Positions 44,236-52,760 of a stretch of 64,000 nucleotides of DNA are shown piece after piece. The position numbers were made by a program, and so were the translations under genes. The stretch is from NCBI GenBank assembly GCA_035561135.1, contig DATMYA010000071.1, positions 1 to 64,000 on the forward strand, given 5' to 3'. Below the pieces are notes generated by a model. That model was not told the origin of the DNA and did not search any database. It worked only from the letters and a program-made list of their open reading frames with translations. How positions within the stretch are numbered: the stretch's first letter is position 1; each line of letters starts with the position of its first letter. The stretch is from Clostridia bacterium (GTDB lineage: Bacteria > Acidobacteriota > Terriglobia > Terriglobales > Acidobacteriaceae).

Positions 44236-45222
44236 ATGCGAATCGTGCCAAAGTACTCAATCGTCGTACCGTTCCATAATGAACAGGAGAGTGTCACCGA
44301 ACTCTATGACCGCCTCAAGGTAGTCATGGAAGCGAGTGGCGACTCTTTCGAGCTTGTTTTCGTTGACGACGGCAGCCGTGATCTGACGTTCTCGCTTCTT
44401 CAGCAGATTGCCGCTGTCGATAGTCGCGTCGTCGTAATCAAGTTGCGCCGCAACTTCGGACAGACGTCCGCGCTCGCAGCCGGGTTTGACCATGCCAGGG
44501 GCGAGTTCGTCATTGCCATGGACGGCGACCTTCAGCATGATCCCTCCGACATCCCTCTGTTTATCGAGAAGGTTAATGAGGGTTTCGACATTGTCAGCGG
44601 CTGGCGTAAGGAACGCGTAGACAACCTTGTTCTGCGCCGCATTCCATCACGCTGCGCCAACTGGCTCATGTCCAAGCTGAGCGGCATCAAGTTGCATGAC
44701 TTCGGGACGACCTATAAGGCCTACCGCCGTGATCTGATCGAGCAAGTACCGCTCTACGGCGAGATGCACAGGTTCATTCCCGCGTTGGCGTCCTGGTACG
44801 GCGCCACCATCTGCGAGATTCCGATCAAGAACATTAACCGCGAGCGCGGCGAGTCACATTACGGCATCTCGCGGACGTTCCGCGTGTTCTTCGATCTCAT
44901 CACCATTCGCTTCCTGCTGAAATACTTGTCGCGACCGTTGCACTTCTTCGGCACCTTAGGCATGGGCGGCATCATGATCGGTTCGCTTATCGCTGCATGG
45001 CTCGTGATCCTCAAGGTGGTCACCCAAGTCCACGTCATGGATCAGCACGGGCCTCTGCTGGTCTTCGGAGCCGTAATGATTGTCGCTGGCGTGCAATTGC
45101 TTGCTCTTGGGTTGTTGGGCGAGATGCAGGTGCGCCACTTCCACGAGCCTTCGCATGGACGACCCTACTCCGTTGCCCGCGTAATTCGTGCCGAGAGCGA
45201 AGAGCGCCAGGCTACGGAATAG
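44236..45222 (+). CDS. GT2 polyprenyl-phosphate glycosyltransferase (GtrB/ArnC-like)
   Basis: The 328-residue protein opens with YSIVVPFHNEQESV and has the GT2 motifs FVDDGSRD, MDGDLQHDPSD, and FGTTYKAYRR. Two C-terminal helices (about 235-295) anchor it. This is the DPMS/GtrB/ArnC layout, which attaches a sugar to undecaprenyl phosphate. The GT-C protein at 34881 is a candidate user of the product. ggaaagg precedes the ATG. The sugar is unknown. Confidence 0.87.
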   Translation: MRIVPKYSIVVPFHNEQESVTELYDRLKVVMEASGDSFELVFVDDGSRDLTFSLLQQIAAVDSRVVVIKLRRNFGQTSALAAGFDHARGEFVIAMDGDLQHDPSDIPLFIEKVNEGFDIVSGWRKERVDNLVLRRIPSRCANWLMSKLSGIKLHDFGTTYKAYRRDLIEQVPLYGEMHRFIPALASWYGATICEIPIKNINRERGESHYGISRTFRVFFDLITIRFLLKYLSRPLHFFGTLGMGGIMIGSLIAAWLVILKVVTQVHVMDQHGPLLVFGAVMIVAGVQLLALGLLGEMQVRHFHEPSHGRPYSVARVIRAESEERQATE

Positions 45223-45499
45223 CGAGACTCACCGCCGTGCGCACAAGCAGCTATTTGTTGCGCGGGGTCCCTTTTCAGGCCACGCTCTGCGTGGAGCGGT
45301 TCGCAGTCCGGCCCGGTTATCACAGCCGGGGCCATCCTGCGTCACAGCCTTGCAACCGATTCGCATCGACAATACAGGGTTACAAGTACAATGAGTTATC
45401 GCGGCCAGACTCACTGGGACGCCTAGGGCGACCAAAGGGCAGTCCGCAAGGGTTGCATTTATCTGCCCTCATTCGAGGGGCTAATCGCGGTTGGGGTTT
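45223..45499. other. 277-base region with several hairpins before aminotransferase gene
   Basis: No gene is visible. In order it carries a short hairpin ccacgc / gcgtgg (45280-45294), a stem ggcccgg / ccggggcc (45310-45332), a stem gggcag / ctgccc with a 20-base loop (45437-45468) and ccctc / gaggg (about 45466-45479). Some may terminate the upstream glycosyltransferase gene; together they could form a structured leader. No known riboswitch was recognised. Confidence 0.4.
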
Positions 45500-46690
45500 A
45501 TGAGCCGAGCCACACAAACAGAGTTACGCCTGGCCAAGCGTATGTCACGGCTGGGAACAGAAACTGCCTTCGAAGTACTTGTGAAGGCGCGCGCCCTGGA
45601 AGCAAAGGGCAGAGACATCGTTCACCTGGAAATTGGTGAACCTGACTTCGATACTCCGGCAAACATCGTTGAAGCAGCCGTTGACGCCCTGCACAAGGGC
45701 TATACCCACTACGGGCCGTCCAATGGCCTTCCCGATCTCCGTCAGGCCATAGCCGAAGACGTTGCCACAAGTCGTGGCATCAAGGTTGCGCCCGAGGAAG
45801 TTGTGGTCGTTCCGGGCGGTAAGCCAATTATTTTCTACACGATCATGGCTTTAGTTGAAGAAGGGGACGAAGTAATTTACCCAAACCCGGGTTTCCCAAT
45901 TTACGAGTCCATGATCAACTTCCTCGGAGCCAAGGCCGTTCCTATCAAGTTGCGCGAAGAGCGCGATTTCCGGCTGGACGTTGACGAGTTGAAGAGCCTC
46001 ATCACCGATCGTACGAAGCTCATCATCATCAATTCGCCCCAGAATCCAACCGGCGGCGTTATGACGAAGCAGGACATTGCTGGTGTTGCCGACGCCATAG
46101 GGAATCGCGACATCATGGTCCTGAGTGATGAGATCTACAGCCGTCTGATCTTCGAGGGCGACCATCACAGCATCGCTTCCATCGAGGACATGCGCGAGCG
46201 TACGATCATTCTCGACGGCTTCTCCAAGACCTATGCCATGACAGGCTGGCGCATGGGTTACGGCGTGATGCGCGCCGATCTGGCGCAGCACATCTCGCGC
46301 CTGATGACGAACTCGAACTCCTGCACCGCGAGTTTCACACAGATGGCCGGCATTGAAGCTATCCGAGGGGATCAGTCCTCGGTGGCCAAGATGAATGCCG
46401 AGTTCAAGAACCGCCGAGATTACTTCGCCGAGAGAATCAATAAGATCAAGGGCTTCTCGTGCCGGGTACCTAAGGGAGCGTTCTATATGTTCCCGAACAT
46501 CACCAAGACCGGCTGGGCGTCCAAGAAGTTGGCGGACACACTGCTGGAAGAGGCAGGTGTTGCTGCGCTGTCCGGCACCGCATTCGGTGCTTACGGCGAG
46601 GGATATCTGCGGTTTAGCATTGCGAACTCAATCGATAACATTAAGAAAGCGCTCGACCGCGTTGAGGAGTGGACAAACAAACGTCTGTAG
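45500..46690 (+). CDS. Class I/II aminotransferase (AspC-like)
   Basis: The ATG at 45500 follows a ggttgggg stretch and gives 396 residues; a TTG three codons earlier is possible. It is a fold-type I PLP enzyme. The cofactor lysine is in LDGFSKTYAMTGWRMGY, NSPQNPTGG binds the substrate carboxylate and VLSDEIYSRL carries the PLP-binding aspartate and tyrosine. The C-terminal arginine is in YLRFSIANS. Relatives act on aspartate, alanine or aromatic amino acids. It ends at a hairpin. Confidence 0.9.
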   Translation: MSRATQTELRLAKRMSRLGTETAFEVLVKARALEAKGRDIVHLEIGEPDFDTPANIVEAAVDALHKGYTHYGPSNGLPDLRQAIAEDVATSRGIKVAPEEVVVVPGGKPIIFYTIMALVEEGDEVIYPNPGFPIYESMINFLGAKAVPIKLREERDFRLDVDELKSLITDRTKLIIINSPQNPTGGVMTKQDIAGVADAIGNRDIMVLSDEIYSRLIFEGDHHSIASIEDMRERTIILDGFSKTYAMTGWRMGYGVMRADLAQHISRLMTNSNSCTASFTQMAGIEAIRGDQSSVAKMNAEFKNRRDYFAERINKIKGFSCRVPKGAFYMFPNITKTGWASKKLADTLLEEAGVAALSGTAFGAYGEGYLRFSIANSIDNIKKALDRVEEWTNKRL

Positions 46691-46696
46691 GATTCT

Positions 46697-46722
46697 GTGG
46701 TGGACGGATATCTGTCCGCCAC
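46697..46722 (+). terminator. Hairpin after aminotransferase gene
   Basis: The arms gtggtggacg and tgtccgccac pair (with two G-T type mismatches) seven bases after the stop codon. A short T-containing tail (tgcctttg) follows. Confidence 0.6.
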
Positions 46723-46782
46723 TGCCTTTGTGCCTGCCGTTCCCTTAAGCCATCGTGACGAAGTACAATTTGTTCAACTTCA

Positions 46783-46827
46783 AAGGCCCGCGCAGTCGGA
46801 CGCCACAAGCGTTTGAGGCGGGCCTTT
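46783..46827 (+). terminator. Second terminator-like hairpin
   Basis: The perfect 10-base arms aaaggcccgc and gcgggccttt have a 25-base loop and end in tttt. Its place, 90 bases after the aminotransferase stop and 170 before the next gene, fits a backup terminator. Confidence 0.65.
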
Positions 46828-46995
46828 TCATGAATCCAGATCACACCGTCCTAATTATCGTAAGCGCCATCCGTTGCCGAATAGAAAGGCAGGGCTCCGC
46901 CGGTTTTTAGTGCGCCTTTTTTGCGCGTGAGGTCTTCCCGGCACTGCGGTTGGTTTTCATAAGAAGCTAGGTTTTCCTGAGAAAGAGGACTCCGA

Positions 46996-48114
46996 ATGAA
47001 GAAGCCGTTTCGAGTATTTGCTACCTGCGACATTGGCGAGAGCATCGAATTGCTGCGCAAGCGCGGTTATGAAGTTGAGGTGTACCCCGGCCCGGATGCG
47101 CCTCCGAAGAAACTTGTTGTGGAGAAAGTGAAGTCCGGCATTGACGGCCTGATCACCACTCTGCGAGACCAGATCGATTCCGAGGTATTCGAAGCAGGGA
47201 AGGGAACACTGAAGGTCGTCTCGCAGCTCGCGGTCGGCTTTGACAATATCAGTCGCGCCGATGCCAACGCCTACCGCGTGCCATTCACCAATACCGCGGA
47301 CGTTCTCACGGAAGCCACAGCCGAATTCGCCTTTTTCATTATGGCCGCCGCAGCACGCAAACTATGGTCCAGCGAGCGCCTGGTACGTGAGAACAAGTGG
47401 GGATCGTGGCACCCATATCTGCCGTTCCTTGGAGACGAAGTTACTGGCAAAACGATCGCGGTGATAGGAACAGGCCGCATCGGGCTGGCAATGATCAAGA
47501 AGTGCCTCGGTTTCGACATGAACATCCTCTGCTACGACGCGGCGTATCAGAACAACTACTACATTGATCGCATTCGGCAAATCATGGACCTGCGCCACTC
47601 GACCGGCATCACCCCGAAAAAGACGTTCATTCGTTATGCGCTGCTGGAGGAATGTCTGCGCGAAGCCGACTTTGTCAGCGTACACGTGCCGCTCCTCCGC
47701 GAGGGAGAAGCGCACCTGCCGACATACCATTTGTTCAACGAGCGCACGCTGCGCATGATGAAGAAAACAGCCTACCTGGTGAACACTTCCCGTGGGCCGG
47801 TGGTGGATGAGAATGCGCTTTATAAGGCGCTAAAAGAGCGCTGGATTGCCGGCGCCGCGCTCGACGTTTTCGAGAAGGAACCACTTCCGGCCGACTCGCC
47901 GCTTCGGGATCCTGCGATTGAGGATCGCTGCCGCATCTTCCATCACTTCGCCAGCGGTGCCAGCATCACCCGGCTTTCAACCGATCCCAACAAGGGTATG
48001 GCTGGACGTTGCGCGCAGGGCCTCATCGACGTGCTCGAAGGCACGCACGGCGGCGATATACAAAAGATGCCTTTCGTCGTGAACAAGGAAGCATTTCAGG
48101 AGCCGAAGGCGTAA
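46996..48114 (+). CDS. D-isomer-specific 2-hydroxyacid dehydrogenase
   Basis: The 372-residue protein has the NAD-binding motif GKTIAVIGTGRIGLAM, the substrate arginine and glutamate region (NTSRGPVVDENAL, ALDVFEKEPLP) and a histidine in CRIFHHFASG. It resembles glyoxylate/hydroxypyruvate reductases. An insert of about 35 residues (YQNNYYIDRIRQIMDLRH and following) after the Rossmann motif is longer than usual. Its substrate is not certain. Confidence 0.87.
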   Translation: MKKPFRVFATCDIGESIELLRKRGYEVEVYPGPDAPPKKLVVEKVKSGIDGLITTLRDQIDSEVFEAGKGTLKVVSQLAVGFDNISRADANAYRVPFTNTADVLTEATAEFAFFIMAAAARKLWSSERLVRENKWGSWHPYLPFLGDEVTGKTIAVIGTGRIGLAMIKKCLGFDMNILCYDAAYQNNYYIDRIRQIMDLRHSTGITPKKTFIRYALLEECLREADFVSVHVPLLREGEAHLPTYHLFNERTLRMMKKTAYLVNTSRGPVVDENALYKALKERWIAGAALDVFEKEPLPADSPLRDPAIEDRCRIFHHFASGASITRLSTDPNKGMAGRCAQGLIDVLEGTHGGDIQKMPFVVNKEAFQEPKA

Positions 48115-48193
48115 CCTCTGAATCGTTATTTTCAGAAAGCGGGTGGGCGCCTGACTGGCGGCATATCCAGAAACTGAGCGACGGCCGCACAGG

Positions 48194-48333
48194 CTGCTGA
48201 AAAAAGTCCAGACCGGACCGCGGGAATATGCGGGACGGCGTAGCGAAGGATCTGCTGTTCACAAACAAAGCAGATCCTTCGGTCCCGCCAAAGGCAGCGT
48301 GACCTCAGGATGACCCGATATGGACTTCAGCAG
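48194..48333. repeat. Composite palindromic element with nested arms
   Basis: The outer arms ctgctgaaaaaagtcca and tggacttcagcag match except for four extra bases. Inside, gcgggac (48230-48236) pairs with gtcccgc (48282-48288). The core cgaaggatctg (48244-48254) pairs with cagatccttcg (48271-48281). The core is shared with the element at 30720. The whole is about 140 bases in the gap between two convergent genes. Confidence 0.87.
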
Positions 48334-48363
48334 TCTGTACGGCCGTCCCTCCGCGGTTTCAGG

Positions 48364-48933
48364 TTAATCGCTTGCCGTTTGGCTCGCGGCTTTCTTGCTG
48401 TGCTTTGCACTCTTTACTTCAAGTTCATTCACAACCTGCTGAACATGTGGAAGTTTTGCTGCTGCTTTCTCGACTTCAGCGCGTTGTCCGGGTGTATCTA
48501 CATCGCCCTTCAGAGTCAGCACACCATTTTTGACGTCGGCGTTGATGTGCTGATTCTCCCAGCTCATCTTCGCCTCGAGGGCCTTCCAGTCGCTCTTGAT
48601 AGCGTCGTCGAGGTTCGATTCTACTTTCCGAGCCTCGCCTTCTGCGCCCTCCGGACGAACACCTAACTCGTTGGCTACTACGTACTTTGCCGCTACGCTT
48701 CGCGCCACCTGCTCGGCCCGGCTCTTGTCTTCCTGGGATTTGACATTACCATTCAGTGTGACAACACCCTTATCGTTGTCAATGTCCACCCGCACGTCAT
48801 CGTAGCCAGCCTGCGCTAATGCATTCTTCACTGTGTCGTCCTTCAGGTTGCCGGCTTTATTCCTGTTGCTGGTGCAGGCAATACTGAACGCCAGCATCAG
48901 CGCCAGCGCAACTATGAGCCACTTTATTTTCAT
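48364..48933 (-). CDS. BON-domain lipoprotein
   Basis: The 189-residue protein has a lipoprotein signal with lipobox FSIAC, cysteine about residue 20. Two BON domains follow: VRVDIDNDKGVVTLNGNV and INADVKNGVLTLKGDVDTPGQR carry their conserved glycine patterns. BON proteins (OsmY, Kbp, DolP relatives) bind membranes or lipids in the periplasm and help the envelope under stress. gggggat lies before the ATG. It is monocistronic. Confidence 0.88.
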   Translation of the reverse strand: MKIKWLIVALALMLAFSIACTSNRNKAGNLKDDTVKNALAQAGYDDVRVDIDNDKGVVTLNGNVKSQEDKSRAEQVARSVAAKYVVANELGVRPEGAEGEARKVESNLDDAIKSDWKALEAKMSWENQHINADVKNGVLTLKGDVDTPGQRAEVEKAAAKLPHVQQVVNELEVKSAKHSKKAASQTASD

Positions 48934-49054
48934 AGAGATCCCCCTTTTGTTGGGACTACCACAGTGCTTTGAGATGGCGCAAATAGGTACGGGGATGGAT
49001 AGCGAGACGAGCGGCTGAAACGAATTGACAAAGTGCCATGACTTCCTAAATCAA

Positions 49055-49078
49055 AACGGCACCTCGAAGGGTGCCGTT
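49055..49078 (-). terminator. Rho-independent terminator of purQ
   Basis: The perfect 9-base stem (aacggcacc / ggtgccgtt) with a 6-base loop lies 34 bases after the purQ stop. On the minus strand it is followed by ttgattt. Confidence 0.88.
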
Positions 49079-49111
49079 GTGATTCAAATCGCAACTCGCG
49101 TGCTCAAAAAA

Positions 49112-49810
49112 CTATTTCTGTAGCACTTCGGCCTTCACAAGGGATTCCAGGATCCGCAAGCCGTCGGTCATTCCCAGGGCTGTTTCGCTGGCGCGTTCGG
49201 GATGCGGCATCATGCCGAGCACATTACGTCCTTCGCTACAAATACCGGCAATGTTGTCCAGCGATCCATTCGGATTCGCCTCCGTCAAGATTTGGCCTGC
49301 GGGCGTGGCATAACGGAAGACGATGCGATTCTGATCGTGCAACTGCTTCAGTGTTGGCTCGTCGCAGAAATAGTTGCCTTCCATATGTCCGATCGGCACT
49401 TCCAGCACTTCGCCCTTGCGGCACAGGTGCGTGAACGGAGTTTCGTTGTTCTCCACGCGAATTGTCACTGGCTTGCAGATGTACTTCAAGCCTTGGTTGC
49501 GCATCAGTGCGCCGGGAAGTAGGCCGCTTTCGCAGAGGATTTGGAAGCCGTTGCAAATCCCCATCACCAACCCGCCACCCTGGGCAAACTTCCGCACGCT
49601 CTCCATTACGGGAGAAAATTTTGCGATAGCACCCGTGCGCAAATAATCGCCATAGCTGAAGCCGCCGGGAACGATGACTACATCGCAGTTCTCAAGATCG
49701 TGCGACTCGTGCCACAGCATAGTGGCGGGCTGCTGGAATACCTGCGAAAACGCCCAAAACGCGTCGTGATCGCAATTGGATCCGGGAAAGATGATGACGC
49801 CAAATTTCAT
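49112..49810 (-). CDS. purQ: Phosphoribosylformylglycinamidine synthase subunit I
   Basis: The 232-residue glutamine amidotransferase provides ammonia to PurL in purine synthesis. The opening [13 protein letters not shown], the nucleophile cysteine in [11 protein letters not shown] and the histidine-glutamate pair in MMPHPERA are diagnostic. purS and purL are not in the window. It stands alone with a strong terminator. Confidence 0.95.
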   Translation of the reverse strand: MKFGVIIFPGSNCDHDAFWAFSQVFQQPATMLWHESHDLENCDVVIVPGGFSYGDYLRTGAIAKFSPVMESVRKFAQGGGLVMGICNGFQILCESGLLPGALMRNQGLKYICKPVTIRVENNETPFTHLCRKGEVLEVPIGHMEGNYFCDEPTLKQLHDQNRIVFRYATPAGQILTEANPNGSLDNIAGICSEGRNVLGMMPHPERASETALGMTDGLRILESLVKAEVLQK

Positions 49811-49956
49811 GCACTGATCCTAGAGGGAAGCTACTCCAAAGTTTAGCACGCAGAATAGACCTGTCCCTGCCCACACACGCGTGCAGGTTGCTGCTCGCGT
49901 TCACGCCAGCATTGCCTCTCCTTCCCCGAGTGTTTCCGAATAGATTATTGTTCGAG

Positions 49957-50000
49957 CAAACGAAAACGCCCGCCATGGGGACGGACGTTTTCGTTTTCAG
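49957..50000 (-). terminator. Terminator of the sigma operon
   Basis: The arms acgaaaacg and cgttttcgt close a longer imperfect stem (cccgcc / ggacgg inside). It lies 30-70 bases after the Spy-like gene on the minus strand, followed by ttgctcg. Confidence 0.7.
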
Positions 50001-50028
50001 CGTAGACGGCTTCTCAAAACCGCCGTCG

Positions 50029-50715
50029 TTAGATGGGCTTTGTTGGAGGTTCCGGCGGAAGTTCGGTCATGCCTGGCATTTCGTACCGCATACGTTTCGG
50101 AGCCTTGGGCGCACGAGGTGGCCTGGGCGTACGGTCACTCTGCATGGTTTGCAGTTTCTTCCATTGCTCCTGCGTTAGCACCCTGCGCATGTTGACACTC
50201 ATCAGCGCACTTGCTTTCTCCAGGCGGCCCCGTGCCGCGACAAGTGCGTCGAGCTGTGCGTTGATCTGACCTTCGTCGATCTTGTCAGCCCCAATCAATG
50301 GTTGCAGCTTAGTCTCCTCTTTCTCCACTGCCGCACGCAGGTCGATAAGGTTGAGTCGATTCTGAATAAACGCCTGCTCAAGTTGATTCTTCTGCTGATC
50401 CGTTAGATTTAGCTCCTTCGCCATCTCCGAATCTTTCCACCAGGCTCGCGGGATGCGCGGCAGCGGAGGTGGTGTCGGCGGGGCAAAACTGCGCTTCATC
50501 TTGGTCATCTTCATCTTCCTGGGCTTCTGCCCTTGAGACTGCAGGTCACCGCCATCGCCTTTTTGCGCCTCTGGCGCGTTCATCTCCATACGCGCATGAG
50601 GTCCTACTGTCGCCGGCCCAGGGGCGGCCGGAGCATCAGGTTGCGGCGTCGCTTGTGCGTTGGCCGAAACGGTCAAGCCCATCATTACGAACGTCCACAG
50701 AATCGCCTTCTTCAT
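50029..50715 (-). CDS. Spy/CpxP-like periplasmic protein, Met- and Pro-rich
   Basis: The 228-residue protein has a signal peptide (about 1-20, ending SANA-QA). A linker rich in proline and methionine (about 25-90, with KMKMTKMKR) leads to a helical Spy/CpxP-like region. That region has ELNLTDQQKNQLEQAF and an LTQEQWKKLQ motif matching the LTxxQ signature. The tail is proline-rich. Family members are chaperones or metal sensors. It lies 12 bases after the anti-sigma candidate and is probably the output or sensor of that ECF system. Confidence 0.8.
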   Translation of the reverse strand: MKKAILWTFVMMGLTVSANAQATPQPDAPAAPGPATVGPHARMEMNAPEAQKGDGGDLQSQGQKPRKMKMTKMKRSFAPPTPPPLPRIPRAWWKDSEMAKELNLTDQQKNQLEQAFIQNRLNLIDLRAAVEKEETKLQPLIGADKIDEGQINAQLDALVAARGRLEKASALMSVNMRRVLTQEQWKKLQTMQSDRTPRPPRAPKAPKRMRYEMPGMTELPPEPPTKPI

Positions 50716-50727
50716 CGTGCTTCTCCT

Positions 50728-51141
50728 TTATTGCCGGCCACCGCCGGCTTCAAATCCTTTTCCCACTTCCTGCGCGAGAAGACTCGCTGGTAACAGTGCG
50801 TCCGGCATAGCCGCGCTGGTCGCGTCCACAACTTGCTGCATCAGGATGTCATCCGGGTCCGGCTGTGCGGTCGCAACGCTTTCCGATGGCTTGCCGGGGC
50901 CCGCAAGCAACATCGCAGCCCCAAGCGCAAGGATCGCGAGCAGGGAAGCCAGCGCCCAGCGGGCGGAGCCGCCGTGGTACGCGCCAAGGCTAGACCGTAT
51001 CTGAGCTCGTTGCGCTGCCCAGAACCACTCTGGCCTGCTCGCTTCGGCATGCACGGTCTCACGGAATGCAGTTACGAATCCCGCAATGCATTTCGCGTCA
51101 TTCCCGCCGGCATCTTTGAAATCTTCGAACTCGCTACTCAC
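50728..51141 (-). CDS. Putative membrane anti-sigma factor
   Basis: The 137-residue protein has a soluble N-terminus (about 1-58) with no zinc-finger motif. One hydrophobic helix (about 61-80, WALASLLAILALGAAMLL) and a periplasmic tail of 55 residues follow. It overlaps the 3' end of the sigma factor gene by eight bases, the usual place for an anti-sigma gene. The role is inferred from context, since the sequence lacks a recognised ASD motif. Confidence 0.65.
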   Translation of the reverse strand: MSSEFEDFKDAGGNDAKCIAGFVTAFRETVHAEASRPEWFWAAQRAQIRSSLGAYHGGSARWALASLLAILALGAAMLLAGPGKPSESVATAQPDPDDILMQQVVDATSAAMPDALLPASLLAQEVGKGFEAGGGRQ

Positions 51142-51754
51142 TGCCAGACTCCTTTAGTCGTCCCCGCACCGTTGCGGTTGCGCGCGACAGATGCGTCTTC
51201 ACGGTGCCGGTTTTCAGTCCCAGGGCATGCGCTATCTCTTCGAGCGAAAGCTCCTCGACAAAGCGCAGCACGAACACCTCACGCTGCTGCGGCGAGAGCG
51301 TCTCCACGACGGTCCACACGGCCGCAGCTTTCTCCTGCGCGAGTAGAACCCGTTCAGCCGTAGGCCGCTCATCTTCCACGCACAACGCCAACTCGTGCGC
51401 GTCTGCCTGGTCGTGACAGGCCGAATGGGTGTTGCTGGCGAACAGGTGCCGCCAGAACCCTTGCCGGCGGCTGCGCATGTGATCGCGTGCCAGGTTTACG
51501 GCGATATGCACCAGCCACGTTTCCACACTTGCCTCGCCACGGAAGCTCGCGCGCTTTTCGAATGCGCGGACGAAACAGTCCTGCGTAAGAGTGGCCGCCG
51601 AATCGGCGTCGCGTAGCAGAGCCAGCAGCACGCGGTACACCCGCTGCTGGTGATTTCGCATCAGGCCGTCGAAGTCCTCCAACGCGATCCCTCGCAGGGT
51701 TGGACTCGCTGCTGCGGGACTCGCCACCGCCATCGGATTGACCATTTCGCTCAA
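51134..51754 (-). CDS. ECF-type RNA polymerase sigma factor
   Basis: The 206-residue protein has region 2 (NHQQRVYRVLLALLRDADSA, DCFVRAF) and region 4 (LSPQQREVFVLRFVEELS and IAHALGLKTGTVKTHLSRA) with no region 3, which marks the ECF class. It directs RNA polymerase to envelope-stress or metal-response promoters. The downstream gene overlaps it by eight bases and probably encodes its anti-sigma factor. The region upstream holds a repeated tatgccctaca unit (about 51760-51785). Confidence 0.9.
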   Translation of the reverse strand: MSEMVNPMAVASPAAASPTLRGIALEDFDGLMRNHQQRVYRVLLALLRDADSAATLTQDCFVRAFEKRASFRGEASVETWLVHIAVNLARDHMRSRRQGFWRHLFASNTHSACHDQADAHELALCVEDERPTAERVLLAQEKAAAVWTVVETLSPQQREVFVLRFVEELSLEEIAHALGLKTGTVKTHLSRATATVRGRLKESGSE

Positions 51755-51889
51755 TACGCTATGCCCTACAACTTATGCCCTACACTATGGACGAATTCCG
51801 CCAGCGAAGGATTACACGCGCACTAACTTCGGTGACATTGGCGATTGTTCAGCTTCATGACTCGCATGAGCATCGAAAGGAAGGTGGAC

Positions 51890-52411
51890 ATGCGCTATCA
51901 CGTCCGGACCACCACGACGGCCCTTAGGAACTGGTTCATAGCCCAGTGTTATGACTCGCTGGTCGTTGCCGCCTTATGGCTCATTGGGCTACTGCTGCTG
52001 CACGTGCCGTTGGCTGTTCTCTGGGCTCTCCTCGGCGGGGTCTTCCAATTCATTCCTAACTTCGGCCCAATTCTTACCCTTATCGGTCCTGCAATGGCCC
52101 TGTTGTTCACCGGCGCCGGGTGGGAGCGCTTTGTAGCCCTGCTCATCACCTACGCCGTTATAGCCTTAACTGACGGACTTGTGCTGCAACCGTACCTCAT
52201 GAAGCGGCAGAACCGCGTGCCGACCTGGGCGTCGATTCTTGTCCCAATCGTCCTCGGCTTTATCATCCCATTCTGGGGCGTGCTGCTTGCCCCGCCGTTG
52301 CTCGCCATCTTCTATGCCTACCGCAGACGCCACCCAACTGAACCAGTTCGCTCCGTGCAGGGAGTCGTTCTGCCGCCCCGCCGCCCGGAGGATCGTGATT
52401 CGCAACTCTGA
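51890..52411 (+). CDS. Short AI-2E family transporter homologue (N-terminus missing)
   Basis: The ATG at 51890 has a strong aggaaggtgg site, so a short product of 173 residues is probably translated. It matches only the C-terminal half of AI-2E/YdgG/PerM transporters (typically about 350 residues): LLLLHVPLAVLWALLGG, FQFIPNFGPILTLIGP and LVLQPYLMKR. The N-terminal helices are absent, and no room for them exists upstream. It may be a functional half-protein or a decaying gene. Confidence 0.75.
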   Translation: MRYHVRTTTTALRNWFIAQCYDSLVVAALWLIGLLLLHVPLAVLWALLGGVFQFIPNFGPILTLIGPAMALLFTGAGWERFVALLITYAVIALTDGLVLQPYLMKRQNRVPTWASILVPIVLGFIIPFWGVLLAPPLLAIFYAYRRRHPTEPVRSVQGVVLPPRRPEDRDSQL

Positions 52412-52421
52412 CATTACCCTT

Positions 52422-52519
52422 AGCGGCTAAAAGCCGCTCTCCATTCACTGCGATTTATGGCGCGCCTGAAGGCGTGCCCCTTCAAAGAATCAAGTTGTGC
52501 AGCGGCCTGTTTAGCCGCT
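52422..52519. repeat. Inverted-repeat element with three hairpins
   Basis: The outer arms agcggctaaa (52422-52431) and tttagccgct (52510-52519) are perfect complements. Each end also folds locally (agcggct / agccgct; agcggc / gccgct). The centre carries ggcgcgcc / ggcgtgcc with a gaa loop. This resembles acidobacterial dispersed elements in kind. Confidence 0.8.
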
Positions 52520-52673
52520 GAGGTACTGCTGTGCTGCTGCGCGGGAACCCGGGTCAGTGACAAAGCTGAATACCCTGGGAAATCCGCTTCGCAGCAACGC
52601 CGACTCTCAGCGGTTAAAGCAAGAAGGCCCGCTCTGCCCATTAGCTCAGGGGAGTTCACCCTTAGTAGCGTGT

Positions 52674-52679
52674 TATAAT
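52674..52679 (+). promoter_or_regulatory. Putative -10 box of yebC
   Basis: A perfect tataat lies 82 bases before the yebC start. No good -35 at the usual spacing is seen (ttcacc is only 13 bases upstream), so the call is weak. Confidence 0.35.
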
Positions 52680-52760
52680 CCGGCGTTGTCCGCACCCTTT
52701 TGCGGCACTTATCGGGTTCTCTTTCCGAGTCCTGAAATCCTTCATACGACGAGGTTCCAT

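Larger units (their letters stand above)
46691..46995. other. 305-base intergenic region
   Basis: It contains two hairpins (46697-46722 and 46783-46827) and then about 165 bases with short runs of T upstream of the dehydrogenase gene. No coding frame or known RNA was recognised. Confidence 0.6.
52412..52760. other. 349-base region before yebC, with repeat element
   Basis: The first 110 bases form an inverted-repeat element (see 52422-52519). The rest has tgctgctg-type short repeats and then the yebC promoter region with a tataat hexamer. A stretch resembling the start of a tRNA (around 52640) does not fold as one. Confidence 0.6.

Noticed and set aside
52635..52680. tRNA-like sequence (gcccattagctcagggg)
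   Set aside because: The D-arm-like start is present, but no anticodon arm, T-arm or matching acceptor strand follows.
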